Assembly (NCBI RefSeq): GCF_001750165.1
Contig: NZ_CP015411.1
Coordinates: 2,694,001 to 2,758,000, forward strand
DNA from: Pseudoalteromonas luteoviolacea
Lineage (GTDB): Bacteria; Pseudomonadota; Gammaproteobacteria; Enterobacterales; Alteromonadaceae
Length of the DNA: 64,000 nt
Reading direction: 5' to 3'
The notes under the pieces are model-generated. The model saw only the letters and a list, made by a program, of their open reading frames with translations. It was not told the DNA's origin and did not search any database. Every line of letters begins with the position of its first letter. Positions within the stretch are counted from its first letter, which is position 1. The position numbers and the translations under genes are program-made. Shown piece after piece: positions 56,308 through 64,000 of the stretch.

Positions 56308-56337
56308 GTTATAACACGTAATTTAAGTTTAAAACAA
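56308..56337 (-). promoter_or_regulatory. Predicted promoter of the DUF1302-DUF1329-Ycf48-RND cluster
   Basis: On the minus strand TTGTTT (56337-56332), an 18-base spacer and TATAAC (56313-56308). The -10 is a good match, the -35 weaker. A transcript start near 56301 leaves an untranslated leader of about 155 bases. Confidence 0.4.
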
Positions 56338-56383
56338 ACCGAATTAACAAAAATACTTTATCTCACAAAGCATTTTTTGACCG

Positions 56384-56605
56384 TTAAGCCACCTTTTCAA
56401 GTGCGATAAATTTATTGCTATCGTCAAGTTGCAGTCGAAATCGACCACTCACGCCGATACTAGACACAAACCTACGGATATGGGTAGCTGGAAAGCGGAT
56501 CCGCTTTCCACCATCTTCCACTACCTGAATATATTCAATATCTCCTTCATAGTAAGCAAGACATTGATCGTGAGTAAGTCTTAAAAAAAAGTAATATTCT
56601 TGCAT
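56384..56605 (-). CDS. DUF2835 family protein
   Basis: Small protein of 73 residues with the DUF2835 pattern YYFFLRLTHDQCLAYYEG, RIRFPATHIRRFV and GRFRLQLD. The function is unknown; the fold is probably a small beta barrel. It follows pepN by three bases, and this pepN-DUF2835 pairing recurs in other gammaproteobacteria. Confidence 0.88.
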   Translation of the reverse strand: MQEYYFFLRLTHDQCLAYYEGDIEYIQVVEDGGKRIRFPATHIRRFVSSIGVSGRFRLQLDDSNKFIALEKVA

Positions 56606-56608
56606 GTA

Positions 56609-59194
56609 TCAGTTTAATGCTCTGTCAATTTTCTCATATAGATCATCGCTTAAATTCGAAATCGCAGCTAACCGTTCTAACTGGACACGCATTTTTGATT
56701 GCCTATCATCATCGAAACGTTTGAATGAAAGTAACGGAGTTATTATGCGTGAAGCATTTTGCGGATTTAACTCATTAAGCTCAGCAATTAAGTCACCTAA
56801 CAATTCATAACCTCTACCATCACGTCTATGGAATTGCTGTGGGTTTAACCTTGTAAAAGTACCGACTAAAGCCCTCACCCTATTTGGGTTAGATTTATCG
56901 AAACAAGGATGCTTATATAGGGACAGAACAATGTCAATACACTTGTCTGTTTGACTCGTCGCTTGTAGCGCAAACCACTTGTCCATAACCAATAAATCAT
57001 GATTCCATTGCACATCAAACTCTTGCATTAAAGCACCTGCAAGTTTGTGCTGTGCATTCAATGCACTTTTTAGCGCACCAAGTTTTGTAGTCATATTTGA
57101 TGAAGCAGCTTGCTCTCGCAACCAGCCAGATACATCAACTTGAGTTAATGAAAGATAGTAAAGGCTTTTGTTACGTAATGCGCGAATTGCGACATCTTGC
57201 GCGCTCAGCCCACCACAGTCTTTGGTAAGTGTATAGAACTCTGTTAAATAACCTTCTAACAATTGCGCTATTTGTAACTCTAAACGTTCAATTGCTTGGC
57301 ACAACGCATCAACAGGTACAACCTCATACCCGCTTGATAAAGTATCAAAGTTCGGTACAGATATATATTCAGCCAAAATAGCGAGGTCATCTGGTTTATT
57401 AACAAACAAACTCTCAAGTACTGAAGATAGCTCGCTGAACATGTCACCGCTTTGGTCTTCAGCTTTTACATAGGCGCGTATTTGTTGAGTAAATAATATC
57501 TGGATCGCTTCCCACCTTGCATAGTAACTCGTTGCATACTTGGCAATGTGGCTAAGCTGAGTTAGAGAATAATCGTATTCCAACAGGCACGGGGCAGAAA
57601 AGTCTTCCAACAATACAGGCGTCGGCTCTGATTCGACATTACTAAATACAAAACTCTGCTTCTCTTCTGTCAGTTCAAGTACTCTGCCATGTTTTAACTT
57701 TACACCTTCAAGTGTAATAGTTTGACCCTGCTCGTTAAGTAATTCAATTGCAACGGGTATATGAAGTGGTTCACTGACTGGGTCATTTTCAGCATGCGTT
57801 TGCTGAATATCAAGCTGATAAGTTCTTGCTTGAGCGTCATACTCAGTATTCACATGCACTGTAGGAGTACCAAATTGGCTATACCACAGTTTAAACTGAT
57901 TTAAATCCGTTTGTGTAGCGTCAGCCATCGCATTGACAAAATCATCGCATGTTACAGCTTGGCCGTCATGACGTTCAAAATATAATTGCATCCCCTTTTG
58001 GAAGCCTTGCTCGCCAAGCAGTGTGTGCATCATACGGATCACTTCTGCACCTTTGTTATACACCGTCACGGTGTAGAAGTTATTCATTTCGATTACTTCT
58101 TCAGGTCGAATTGGATGCGCCATAGGTCCAGCATCTTCAACAAACTGATGAGTCCTCATCGCATTTACTGCATCAATACGGTTTAGTGCTCTAGAACCTA
58201 AATCACTGCTAAACTCCTGATCTCGGAAAACGGTCAATCCTTCTTTTAAACTCAATTGAAACCAGTCTCGACAAGTAACACGATTACCCGTCCAATTATG
58301 AAAATACTCGTGGCCCACAATAGATTCAATGACGTGGTAGTCTCTATCTGTCGCAGTTTCTTGGTTGGCAAGTACACAAGCACTGTTGAAAATATTAAGA
58401 CCTTTATTTTCCATCGCGCCCATATTGAAAAAATCAACAGCCACAATCATATAAATATCTAGGTCATACTCTAAACTAAAACGCTCTTCATCCCACTTCA
58501 TTGATTTTTGCAATGATGTCATTGCATGAGGCGCTTTGGATAAATTACCTTTATCTACAAACAACTGTAACTTAACTTCTCTGCCGCTTTTGGTCACAAA
58601 CTTATCTTCTAGCTTGTCAAAGTCTCCTGCAACCAACGCGAATAAATACGACGGTTTTTTGAATGGGTCTTCCCAGGTTACAAAATGACGACCTTCTGCT
58701 AGTTCACCAGCGTCTATTTGGTTGCCATTAGACAGTAAAAATGGAAAGCTTTTATCTCCTATCACCGTGACTTTATATGTCGCTAAAACATCAGGCCTAT
58801 CAAAAAAGTAAGTTATTTTTCTGAACCCTTCAGCTTCACACTGCGTACAGTAAGCGCCATCAGAAAGATATAGGCCCTCTAACGAGGTATTTAGCTCAGG
58901 GGATATTTCTGTTTCAATTTCAAGGGAAAATGACTCTGGCAGTGAGTTAATCTTAATGCCATCGACTAATAGTGTAAAATCAGTATGTACTTGACCATCG
59001 ACTTTTAATGTTATTAGTTTTAAATCAACACCATCTAACTCAATATATGATTGGTCCATATTGGCTTTTAAATTGTATTTCGCTATTACGCGCGTTTGTT
59101 GAGGTGACAAATCAAAAACTAAGTCTATGTGCTCAACTTGGTGGCTTGGTGGCTGATAATTTGCTAATAATTTAGCTTGCGGTTTTTGAGTCAT
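56609..59194 (-). CDS. pepN: Aminopeptidase N
   Basis: Cytosolic zinc metallopeptidase that removes N-terminal residues from peptides. The 861 residues (E. coli 870) have the exopeptidase motif GAMENKGL (about 253-260), the zinc site HEYFHNW (HExxH, about 289-295) with the distal Glu in LKEGLTVFRD, and an all-helical C-terminal half. AAGGAA lies before the ATG. Forms an operon with DUF2835. The gap 59195-59432 holds its promoter and the nhaC terminator. Confidence 0.97.
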   Translation of the reverse strand: MTQKPQAKLLANYQPPSHQVEHIDLVFDLSPQQTRVIAKYNLKANMDQSYIELDGVDLKLITLKVDGQVHTDFTLLVDGIKINSLPESFSLEIETEISPELNTSLEGLYLSDGAYCTQCEAEGFRKITYFFDRPDVLATYKVTVIGDKSFPFLLSNGNQIDAGELAEGRHFVTWEDPFKKPSYLFALVAGDFDKLEDKFVTKSGREVKLQLFVDKGNLSKAPHAMTSLQKSMKWDEERFSLEYDLDIYMIVAVDFFNMGAMENKGLNIFNSACVLANQETATDRDYHVIESIVGHEYFHNWTGNRVTCRDWFQLSLKEGLTVFRDQEFSSDLGSRALNRIDAVNAMRTHQFVEDAGPMAHPIRPEEVIEMNNFYTVTVYNKGAEVIRMMHTLLGEQGFQKGMQLYFERHDGQAVTCDDFVNAMADATQTDLNQFKLWYSQFGTPTVHVNTEYDAQARTYQLDIQQTHAENDPVSEPLHIPVAIELLNEQGQTITLEGVKLKHGRVLELTEEKQSFVFSNVESEPTPVLLEDFSAPCLLEYDYSLTQLSHIAKYATSYYARWEAIQILFTQQIRAYVKAEDQSGDMFSELSSVLESLFVNKPDDLAILAEYISVPNFDTLSSGYEVVPVDALCQAIERLELQIAQLLEGYLTEFYTLTKDCGGLSAQDVAIRALRNKSLYYLSLTQVDVSGWLREQAASSNMTTKLGALKSALNAQHKLAGALMQEFDVQWNHDLLVMDKWFALQATSQTDKCIDIVLSLYKHPCFDKSNPNRVRALVGTFTRLNPQQFHRRDGRGYELLGDLIAELNELNPQNASRIITPLLSFKRFDDDRQSKMRVQLERLAAISNLSDDLYEKIDRALN

Positions 59195-59251
59195 TTAAGT
59201 TCCTTCGTCGCACAAGATGATCAAATAAGATGAATAACGCCCGTCGACCAG

Positions 59252-59281
59252 CTTATGCTGCCTATTAAATGCTAATGTCAA
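59252..59281 (-). promoter_or_regulatory. Predicted promoter of pepN
   Basis: On the minus strand a perfect TTGACA (59281-59276), an 18-base spacer and CATAAG (59257-59252), about 58 bases before the pepN ATG. Consensus -35 with a four-of-six -10. Confidence 0.45.
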
Positions 59282-59394
59282 TACGTTTAATTAAACGATC
59301 ATTCAAGCACGTATCTCTATAAGACAGGATTTTATAATATTAAATTAGGGAAATGTAGCTTTCAAATAAGATTAGACGAGTTATCTCACTGTTT

Positions 59395-59426
59395 AAAAAT
59401 AAAAAGGCCTCAATCAGTTGAGGCCC
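59395..59426 (-). terminator. Rho-independent terminator of nhaC
   Basis: GGCCTCAA/TTGAGGCC stem with a four-base loop (59406-59425), followed on the minus strand by TTTTTATTTTT. Confidence 0.88.
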
Positions 59427-59432
59427 TGTTTT

Positions 59433-60887
59433 TTATTCTTGCTCTCTTGGTTTAAGTTTTAAAACTTTTACGCCAAGGTAACCATAAACAATCGCTAAAA
59501 GTGGATTTATCAGGTTGAAAAATGCATAAACAGCATAGTCTAGAGGGTTTATTAATAGTACGCTTTGCATATACGCACCACAAGTATTCCACGGGATTAA
59601 TGGGCTGGTAATAGTCCCACCATCTTCAAGCGTTCTTGATAAGTTTACGCTCTGCAGGCCACGTTTTTTATATTCCTCTTTGAACATTCTACCAGGAACT
59701 ACAATGGCGATATATTGATCCGCGGCAACAAGATTGGTACCAAAACACGTAGCAATTGTAGAGGCAATTAACGAACCTGTGCTCTTTGCTATGCGCAAAA
59801 TACTGCGCACAAACACTTCTAACAGACCCGTTTTTTCCATAATGGCCCCAAACATCAAGGCGGTCATAATTAGCCACGTTGTTGTCAACATACTAGACAT
59901 ACCGCCACCACTTAGCAGATCATCCATTTTCGCATCACCAGTTTGAACACTGAACCCATCAAAGAACGTTGCCCAAATAAGCTTAAACTGACCTACAAGC
60001 TCACCTTGAGAAGCATCTATTTGGCTCGCTATCAAATCTCCTTGGAAAAGTAGTGCCCATACAGCGCCGACGACAGCACCAATAGAAATCGCAGGAAAAG
60101 CTGGCATTTTCTTAATTGCCAGCCCTAATAGAATAATCAGTGGCACTAGCATAAAAATATTGATATTGAAGTTGTCTTGCAAAATAGCGCTAATGGCGTC
60201 AATTTTACTCGCGTCACTGGCAACATCTGCGTTGAAACCCATAATAATAAAAATAATCAGTGCAATGACAAAACTAGGCACTGTTGTCCATAGCATATGT
60301 TGTATGTGGTCAAACAAATCACTGCCAGCTACTGCTGGTGCCAAATTCGTAGTCTCGGACAATGGACTTAGCTTATCACCAAAATATGCACCCGAAATAA
60401 CCGCACCAGCGGTAACTACAGGATCCAGACCTAATCCATTAGCGACACCCAACAAAGCCACACCAATAGTCGCAGCCGTCGTCCAAGAACTGCCTATACT
60501 CATAGCCACAATACCGCAGATTAAACAACTGGCAGCGTAGAACCAAGCTGGGTTGATTATCTGTAGCCCATAATAAATGAGTGTTGGCACAGTGCCGGAC
60601 AATAACCACGTTCCGATTAATGCACCAACCATGAGTAAGATCAAAATCGCACCTAAGGAAATTGTGATACCTTTAATCATTGCTTCTTCAAGAGTTTTCC
60701 ATGTGAAGCCATTTTTTAAACCAATTAAAGCAGCTGTAAAAGTTGCAAATAATAATGCGATTTGGTTCGGACCAGAAGAAGAGCTATCACCGTACAGATA
60801 TACAGCTGCACCCAATAAACTCACTAATACTATAATTGGTATGAAAGCATCCCATGAAGATGCAGTTTTTGGTTGTTTCAAATTCAT
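59433..60887 (-). CDS. nhaC: Na+/H+ antiporter, NhaC family
   Basis: Inner-membrane antiporter of the NhaC family (which also includes malate/lactate antiporters such as MleN). The 484 residues have about 11-12 hydrophobic segments and family motifs MSIGSSWTTAATIGVAL (about 131-147), GAVISGAYFGDKLSPLSETTNLAP in part (GAYFGDKLSPLSET), and TNLVAADQYIAIV. GAGGGG lies four bases before the ATG. The upstream region contains nested inverted repeats. The transported partner ion or acid cannot be fixed from sequence. Confidence 0.9.
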   Translation of the reverse strand: MNLKQPKTASSWDAFIPIIVLVSLLGAAVYLYGDSSSSGPNQIALLFATFTAALIGLKNGFTWKTLEEAMIKGITISLGAILILLMVGALIGTWLLSGTVPTLIYYGLQIINPAWFYAASCLICGIVAMSIGSSWTTAATIGVALLGVANGLGLDPVVTAGAVISGAYFGDKLSPLSETTNLAPAVAGSDLFDHIQHMLWTTVPSFVIALIIFIIMGFNADVASDASKIDAISAILQDNFNINIFMLVPLIILLGLAIKKMPAFPAISIGAVVGAVWALLFQGDLIASQIDASQGELVGQFKLIWATFFDGFSVQTGDAKMDDLLSGGGMSSMLTTTWLIMTALMFGAIMEKTGLLEVFVRSILRIAKSTGSLIASTIATCFGTNLVAADQYIAIVVPGRMFKEEYKKRGLQSVNLSRTLEDGGTITSPLIPWNTCGAYMQSVLLINPLDYAVYAFFNLINPLLAIVYGYLGVKVLKLKPREQE

Positions 60888-60948
60888 GTACCCCTCGCAC
60901 TCATTTCGGTGCGTATTATTATTTGACCGAGTATCACTACCCTTTTAC

Positions 60949-61078
60949 CAATCCGGTTTGATAATTATCAATAGTTAAACCTGACAAACTAGGCTCATTT
61001 TATACTGCGATGCAGTATTAGATTGAACCAAAAGGCTGTTTCAATTATCAAAACGGATTGATAAACATAGTCTATGTT
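60949..61078. repeat. Nested inverted repeats upstream of nhaC
   Basis: CAATCCGGTTTGATAATT (60949-60966) recurs inverted, with one mismatch, at 61043-61060. Near the middle is a perfect 7-bp dyad ATACTGC-GAT-GCAGTAT (61002-61018), and directly outside is AACATAG-T-CTATGTT (61064-61078). The left arm also holds a palindrome TTGATAATTATCAA (60958-60971). It could be a cruciform/operator array for nhaC or a small mobile repeat; the sequence alone does not decide. Apart from this and the prc terminator, the 292-base gap 60888-61179 shows nothing else. Confidence 0.65.
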
Positions 61079-61125
61079 GTCTTGTTGCGGCTGACGATAA
61101 TAACAAATTTGCTCACAGTAGTAAC

Positions 61126-61153
61126 GAAAAAAGGCGCTATCGCGCCTTTTTTC
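61126..61153 (-). terminator. Rho-independent terminator of prc
   Basis: AAAAAAGGCGC/GCGCCTTTTTT stem with a four-base loop, 27 bases beyond the prc stop codon. Confidence 0.88.
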
Positions 61154-61179
61154 CACTGAGTTTAATTATCTTGCTTACA

Positions 61180-63210
61180 CTAAATATCGTTTTTAACGAG
61201 CCTGCCAAAATTGATCATATCCTGAGTTATCAACGCAGTTTCCTCTAAGTAAGGATCTAGATCAGATATTACATCTGGGACATCATCTAAGTTTTCGATT
61301 GCTTCCAACCCTAGGCGCTTTAATCTTTCGTTTGTACGAACAAGTGCTCTTTGGTCTCTTTCCTCACGCTCCTTTTCTCGCTCAGCTTCAACCAATGAGA
61401 TGGATGTTTCACTCTCTTGCTCTTTGTAACGTTTGATATCACTGTAAACATAGGAAAACTCAGGCTCTGAGGCAACGCGTTTGTTATGCTTAGTATTAAG
61501 GTGCCCTATTACAGGCGATAAATCATCAATCGTATTGTACTGTGCTCTAGCGATACTATCCCATGGAAGGGCATTATCTTCTTGGCTTTCGCCCCATTCT
61601 TCAGGCTCAATGAAAGAAGGCAGCAAGATATCTGGGATAACACCTTTATTCTGTGTGCTTCCACCATTGATACGATAAAACTTTGCTATTGTATAAGTAA
61701 TGCTACCAAGCGGGTTTTCGAATAAGTCATAGGTTCGTCTCAAACCTCTGTGCTGCTGAACAGTGCCTTTACCAAATGTTTGCTCACCGACAACAACCGC
61801 TCTGCCATAATCTTGCATTGCAGCTGCAAATATCTCTGATGCAGAAGCACTGTAGCGGTCAACCAAAACAGTTAACGGTCCGCTGTAATATGTCTTACCA
61901 TCTTGGTCTTTTTGCACATCAATACGATTTTTAGCAGTATGAATTTGTACAATCGGGCCTTTATCTATAAATAAACCTGACAGCTTTTTAGCCTCATACA
62001 ACGAGCCACCGCCATTCTGTCTAAGGTCAATAATGATACCATCGACTTTTTCAGCTTTAAGTGCATTTATCTCTTTTAATACGTCTTCAGATAAATTGTT
62101 GTAAAAGCTCGGTATTTCTATAATACCGATTTTGCTTGTTAAGTCTGAGTACTGTGCTTTAAATACAGATGACTTGGCTGCACGATCTTCAAGTCGAATT
62201 TTATCACGAACAATTTCCACGACCTTGGGCGTACCGTGAGAGTCGCTTCCTTTTAAGTATTGAAGTCTAACTTTGGTCCCTTTTGGACCCTTAATTAGGT
62301 CTACTACATCATCCAATCGCCAGCCAATGACATCAACAAAATCTTTGCCGTCTTGCGCTACGCCAATGATTTTATCGTCTGCTTTTATTTTTTCAGTTTT
62401 ATCAGCTGGACCACCCGGTACTAAACTACGGATAACTGTATAATCTTCATCGTAGCTTAAAACGGCACCGATACCTTCTAACTCAAGATCCATATCCATC
62501 TTGAATTGTTCAGCTCGACGGGGTGATAAGTAGGAAGTATGTGCCTCTATACTTCTAGCGTATGCATTCATTACAATTTGATACGCGTCTTCGCTATTTG
62601 TTTGAACTAAACGCTTCTGAGCATTCTTGTAGCGCTTAGTCAGAATTTCTTTAATGCCTTCCCAGTCTTTACCTGTTAGCTTCAACCGTAGGGCATCAGA
62701 CTTAACCCTTTGACGCCAAAACTCATCAAGTTCAGCTTGGTTTTTTGCAAACGCAGCTTCTTCTCGGTCGTAATAAAAAGCATCGGGAGTATCAAACTTC
62801 ATTTCTTCGTTTAATAAGGAAATAGCATATTGGAAACGTTCAAATCGCCTTTGCAAGCTGATATTGAACATTTCAAAAGCAAAGTCTAACTTACCACTCA
62901 TAAGTGCTTCATCAAACTTTGCTTTATGTTGTTTAAATGCGTCAACATCTGACTGAAGAAAAACAGATTTGTTGTAGTCTAACGTCTCTACATATCTATC
63001 AAAAATTTCCTCAGACAGGGTCTCGTTGAGCTTAAAACGTTTGTAGTGGTCACGAGTAAATTTACTAGTCACTCTTTTCGTAGCTGTTGCGTGCTGTAAT
63101 TCAGGTTTAAGCACTGGTATATCTTTTTCTGTTACAACGCTAGTTGCTGCAAAACATGTATTTGCAACAAATAATGCAACGGCCCCTATGAGTGGTAAAT
63201 TTTTACTCAT
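61180..63210 (-). CDS. prc: Tail-specific carboxy-terminal protease
   Basis: Periplasmic serine protease that trims or degrades envelope proteins recognised by their C-terminus. The 676 residues (E. coli Prc 682) have a signal peptide to about 21 (NTCFAATS), an N-terminal helical domain, a PDZ domain (about 235-320), and the S41 core with the catalytic serine in SASASEIFAAAMQDYGR and the lysine in FGKGTVQ. AAGGAG precedes the ATG. It follows proQ by 10 bases, the same order as in E. coli. Confidence 0.97.
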   Translation of the reverse strand: MSKNLPLIGAVALFVANTCFAATSVVTEKDIPVLKPELQHATATKRVTSKFTRDHYKRFKLNETLSEEIFDRYVETLDYNKSVFLQSDVDAFKQHKAKFDEALMSGKLDFAFEMFNISLQRRFERFQYAISLLNEEMKFDTPDAFYYDREEAAFAKNQAELDEFWRQRVKSDALRLKLTGKDWEGIKEILTKRYKNAQKRLVQTNSEDAYQIVMNAYARSIEAHTSYLSPRRAEQFKMDMDLELEGIGAVLSYDEDYTVIRSLVPGGPADKTEKIKADDKIIGVAQDGKDFVDVIGWRLDDVVDLIKGPKGTKVRLQYLKGSDSHGTPKVVEIVRDKIRLEDRAAKSSVFKAQYSDLTSKIGIIEIPSFYNNLSEDVLKEINALKAEKVDGIIIDLRQNGGGSLYEAKKLSGLFIDKGPIVQIHTAKNRIDVQKDQDGKTYYSGPLTVLVDRYSASASEIFAAAMQDYGRAVVVGEQTFGKGTVQQHRGLRRTYDLFENPLGSITYTIAKFYRINGGSTQNKGVIPDILLPSFIEPEEWGESQEDNALPWDSIARAQYNTIDDLSPVIGHLNTKHNKRVASEPEFSYVYSDIKRYKEQESETSISLVEAEREKEREERDQRALVRTNERLKRLGLEAIENLDDVPDVISDLDPYLEETALITQDMINFGRLVKNDI

Positions 63211-63220
63211 ACACTACTCC

Positions 63221-63871
63221 TTATAGAATAAATAGGCTTTCAGCCTTTGTCTTAACCTGCATACCCGTTACAAGTTCAACATGTACTTCGTCTTTATTAA
63301 CTTCAGTAATTGTTGCGTTTACGAGCGCTTGGCCAAGCTTAACTTTAACTTTGTTATTTACCTTGACCTCATTTGCTGGAAGAGGTTCAACTTTTCCTGA
63401 ACTTCTGCGTTGTTGCTGTTGCTCAGGCTTCTTATTAACTCTAGGCTTTTTATTGGCATGGCGTGGGTGACCTTGCCCTTTTGATTTGTAAGATTTTGTG
63501 TCGCCGTCATTGCGAGGTCTTTGTGGCTTCTTGCGTTTTGCCATTTTCGCACGACTTTCTTCCAATGCTTTTTGAGCATGCTCTACGTGCTCCTGCTCAA
63601 CCTTTTCAGCTTGACCACCTTCCAAATCAACACGGAACTCATTTTTTGTTACGGCTTCTAAATAACGCCAGCTTGAAGTGTATTTTCTTAAAGCTTGTCT
63701 AACTTGCGTTTTACTTACTTTTTCAGAGCCTTCAATCTTCTCAGCAATATCTTTGAAGATGCCAACTTTTAGTGGCTTTATACCATCCTTTTGTTTAAAA
63801 CACTGAGGAAATTCTGAGTATAAAAACTCCAATACCTCGTTAATATCTTTTAGCTTGTTTGTGGTTTCCAT
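63221..63871 (-). CDS. proQ: RNA chaperone ProQ
   Basis: FinO-domain RNA-binding protein that binds structured small RNAs and 3' ends of mRNAs. The 216 residues comprise the FinO-like domain (about 8-120, with FPQCF and LRKYTSSWRYLEAV), a basic, low-complexity linker (KMAKRKKPQRPRND and KPRVNKKPEQQQQRRSSG) and a C-terminal Tudor-like barrel (about 165-216, VKVKLGQALVNATITEV). Domain order and length match E. coli ProQ (232). It is upstream of prc in one operon. Confidence 0.95.
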   Translation of the reverse strand: METTNKLKDINEVLEFLYSEFPQCFKQKDGIKPLKVGIFKDIAEKIEGSEKVSKTQVRQALRKYTSSWRYLEAVTKNEFRVDLEGGQAEKVEQEHVEHAQKALEESRAKMAKRKKPQRPRNDGDTKSYKSKGQGHPRHANKKPRVNKKPEQQQQRRSSGKVEPLPANEVKVNNKVKVKLGQALVNATITEVNKDEVHVELVTGMQVKTKAESLFIL

Positions 63872-63883
63872 GTCTAAACCTAT

Positions 63884-64000
63884 TTAAATATCTTCATCAA
63901 GAGATGAATTAATATAGTGTGTAACCCAGTCTAAGAGTTCATCTAGCTCGGTATCAATTAATGCCATATCACCGCGCAGATGTTCCCAAATACCATTAAT
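63884..64000 (-). CDS. 3' end of an unidentified gene upstream of proQ (partial)
   Basis: An open frame enters from the window edge on the minus strand and ends at TAA (63886-63884), 12 bases before the proQ start. The 38 visible residues are acidic, ending in WVTHYINSSLDEDI. I do not recognise the family. The short distance suggests co-transcription with proQ and prc. Confidence 0.6.
   Translation of the reverse strand: MNGIWEHLRGDMALIDTELDELLDWVTHYINSSLDEDI

Noticed and set aside
1..64000. tRNA, rRNA, CRISPR, insertion sequences, integrons or prophage
   Set aside because: No cloverleaf, rRNA core sequence, regularly spaced repeats, transposase, integrase or phage structural gene was recognised; gene-free stretches are short and mostly filled by terminators, promoters and the riboswitch.

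Overview
The window is a dense, AT-rich gammaproteobacterial chromosome segment. Gene content and gene order fit a marine Alteromonadales member, most likely Pseudoalteromonas or a close relative; this is an inference from protein families and synteny, not from a database search. The supporting points are several sodium-coupled transporters (NSS, DAACS, NhaD, NhaC), the pyrD-zapC-rlmL-uup and prc-proQ gene orders shared with enterobacteria, a 180-kDa type NAD-glutamate dehydrogenase, and a lipoprotein/DUF content typical of marine gammaproteobacteria. I see no rRNA, tRNA, CRISPR array, insertion sequence, prophage or integron. Almost everything is ordinary chromosomal core with a few accessory-looking systems.

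Layout. 1-3.4 kb: a minus-strand operon of a secreted alpha/beta hydrolase and a NatAB-like ABC exporter, with a promoter and a LacI-type operator candidate upstream. 3.7-6.3 kb: topA. 6.6-11.8 kb: a giant Ig-like repeat lipoprotein. 12.0-16.1 kb, plus strand: a dicarboxylate/amino acid symporter, a 3-hydroxyisobutyrate dehydrogenase-family enzyme, glutathione peroxidase and a D-lactate dehydrogenase-like enzyme. 16.1-21.2 kb, minus strand: an NSS transporter, a DUF924 protein, lysC under a lysine riboswitch, and nhaD. 21.4-26.0 kb, plus strand: an MksF-MksE-MksB condensin operon without the nuclease subunit MksG/JetD. 26.1-28.4 kb: a DUF4136 lipoprotein and the csdA-csdE sulfur-transfer pair, converging on tcdA.

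35.8 down to 28.4 kb, minus strand: an essentially gapless run comEC-msbA-lpxK-ycaR-kdsB-pseudouridine synthase-tcdA that combines DNA uptake, lipid A/KDO synthesis and RNA modification. 44.1 down to 36.4 kb: pyrD, zapC, rlmL, a glutaredoxin-like gene, uup and a DUF3466 surface protein. 44.2-49.0 kb: the large glutamate dehydrogenase. 49.2-56.1 kb: a four-gene envelope cluster (DUF1302 porin-like protein, DUF1329, Ycf48-like protein, RND/MMPL transporter) whose promoter carries a perfect 18-bp palindrome at the expected start of transcription. 56.4-64.0 kb: DUF2835, pepN, nhaC, prc, proQ and the 3' end of one further gene.

The most interesting non-coding features are the lysC lysine riboswitch, for which two mutually exclusive helices that hide or free the ribosome-binding site can be read from the sequence; the operator-like palindromes at 3486 and 56285; and a nested inverted-repeat structure upstream of nhaC (60949-61078). 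The least understood coding system is the DUF1302/DUF1329/Ycf48/RND cluster.
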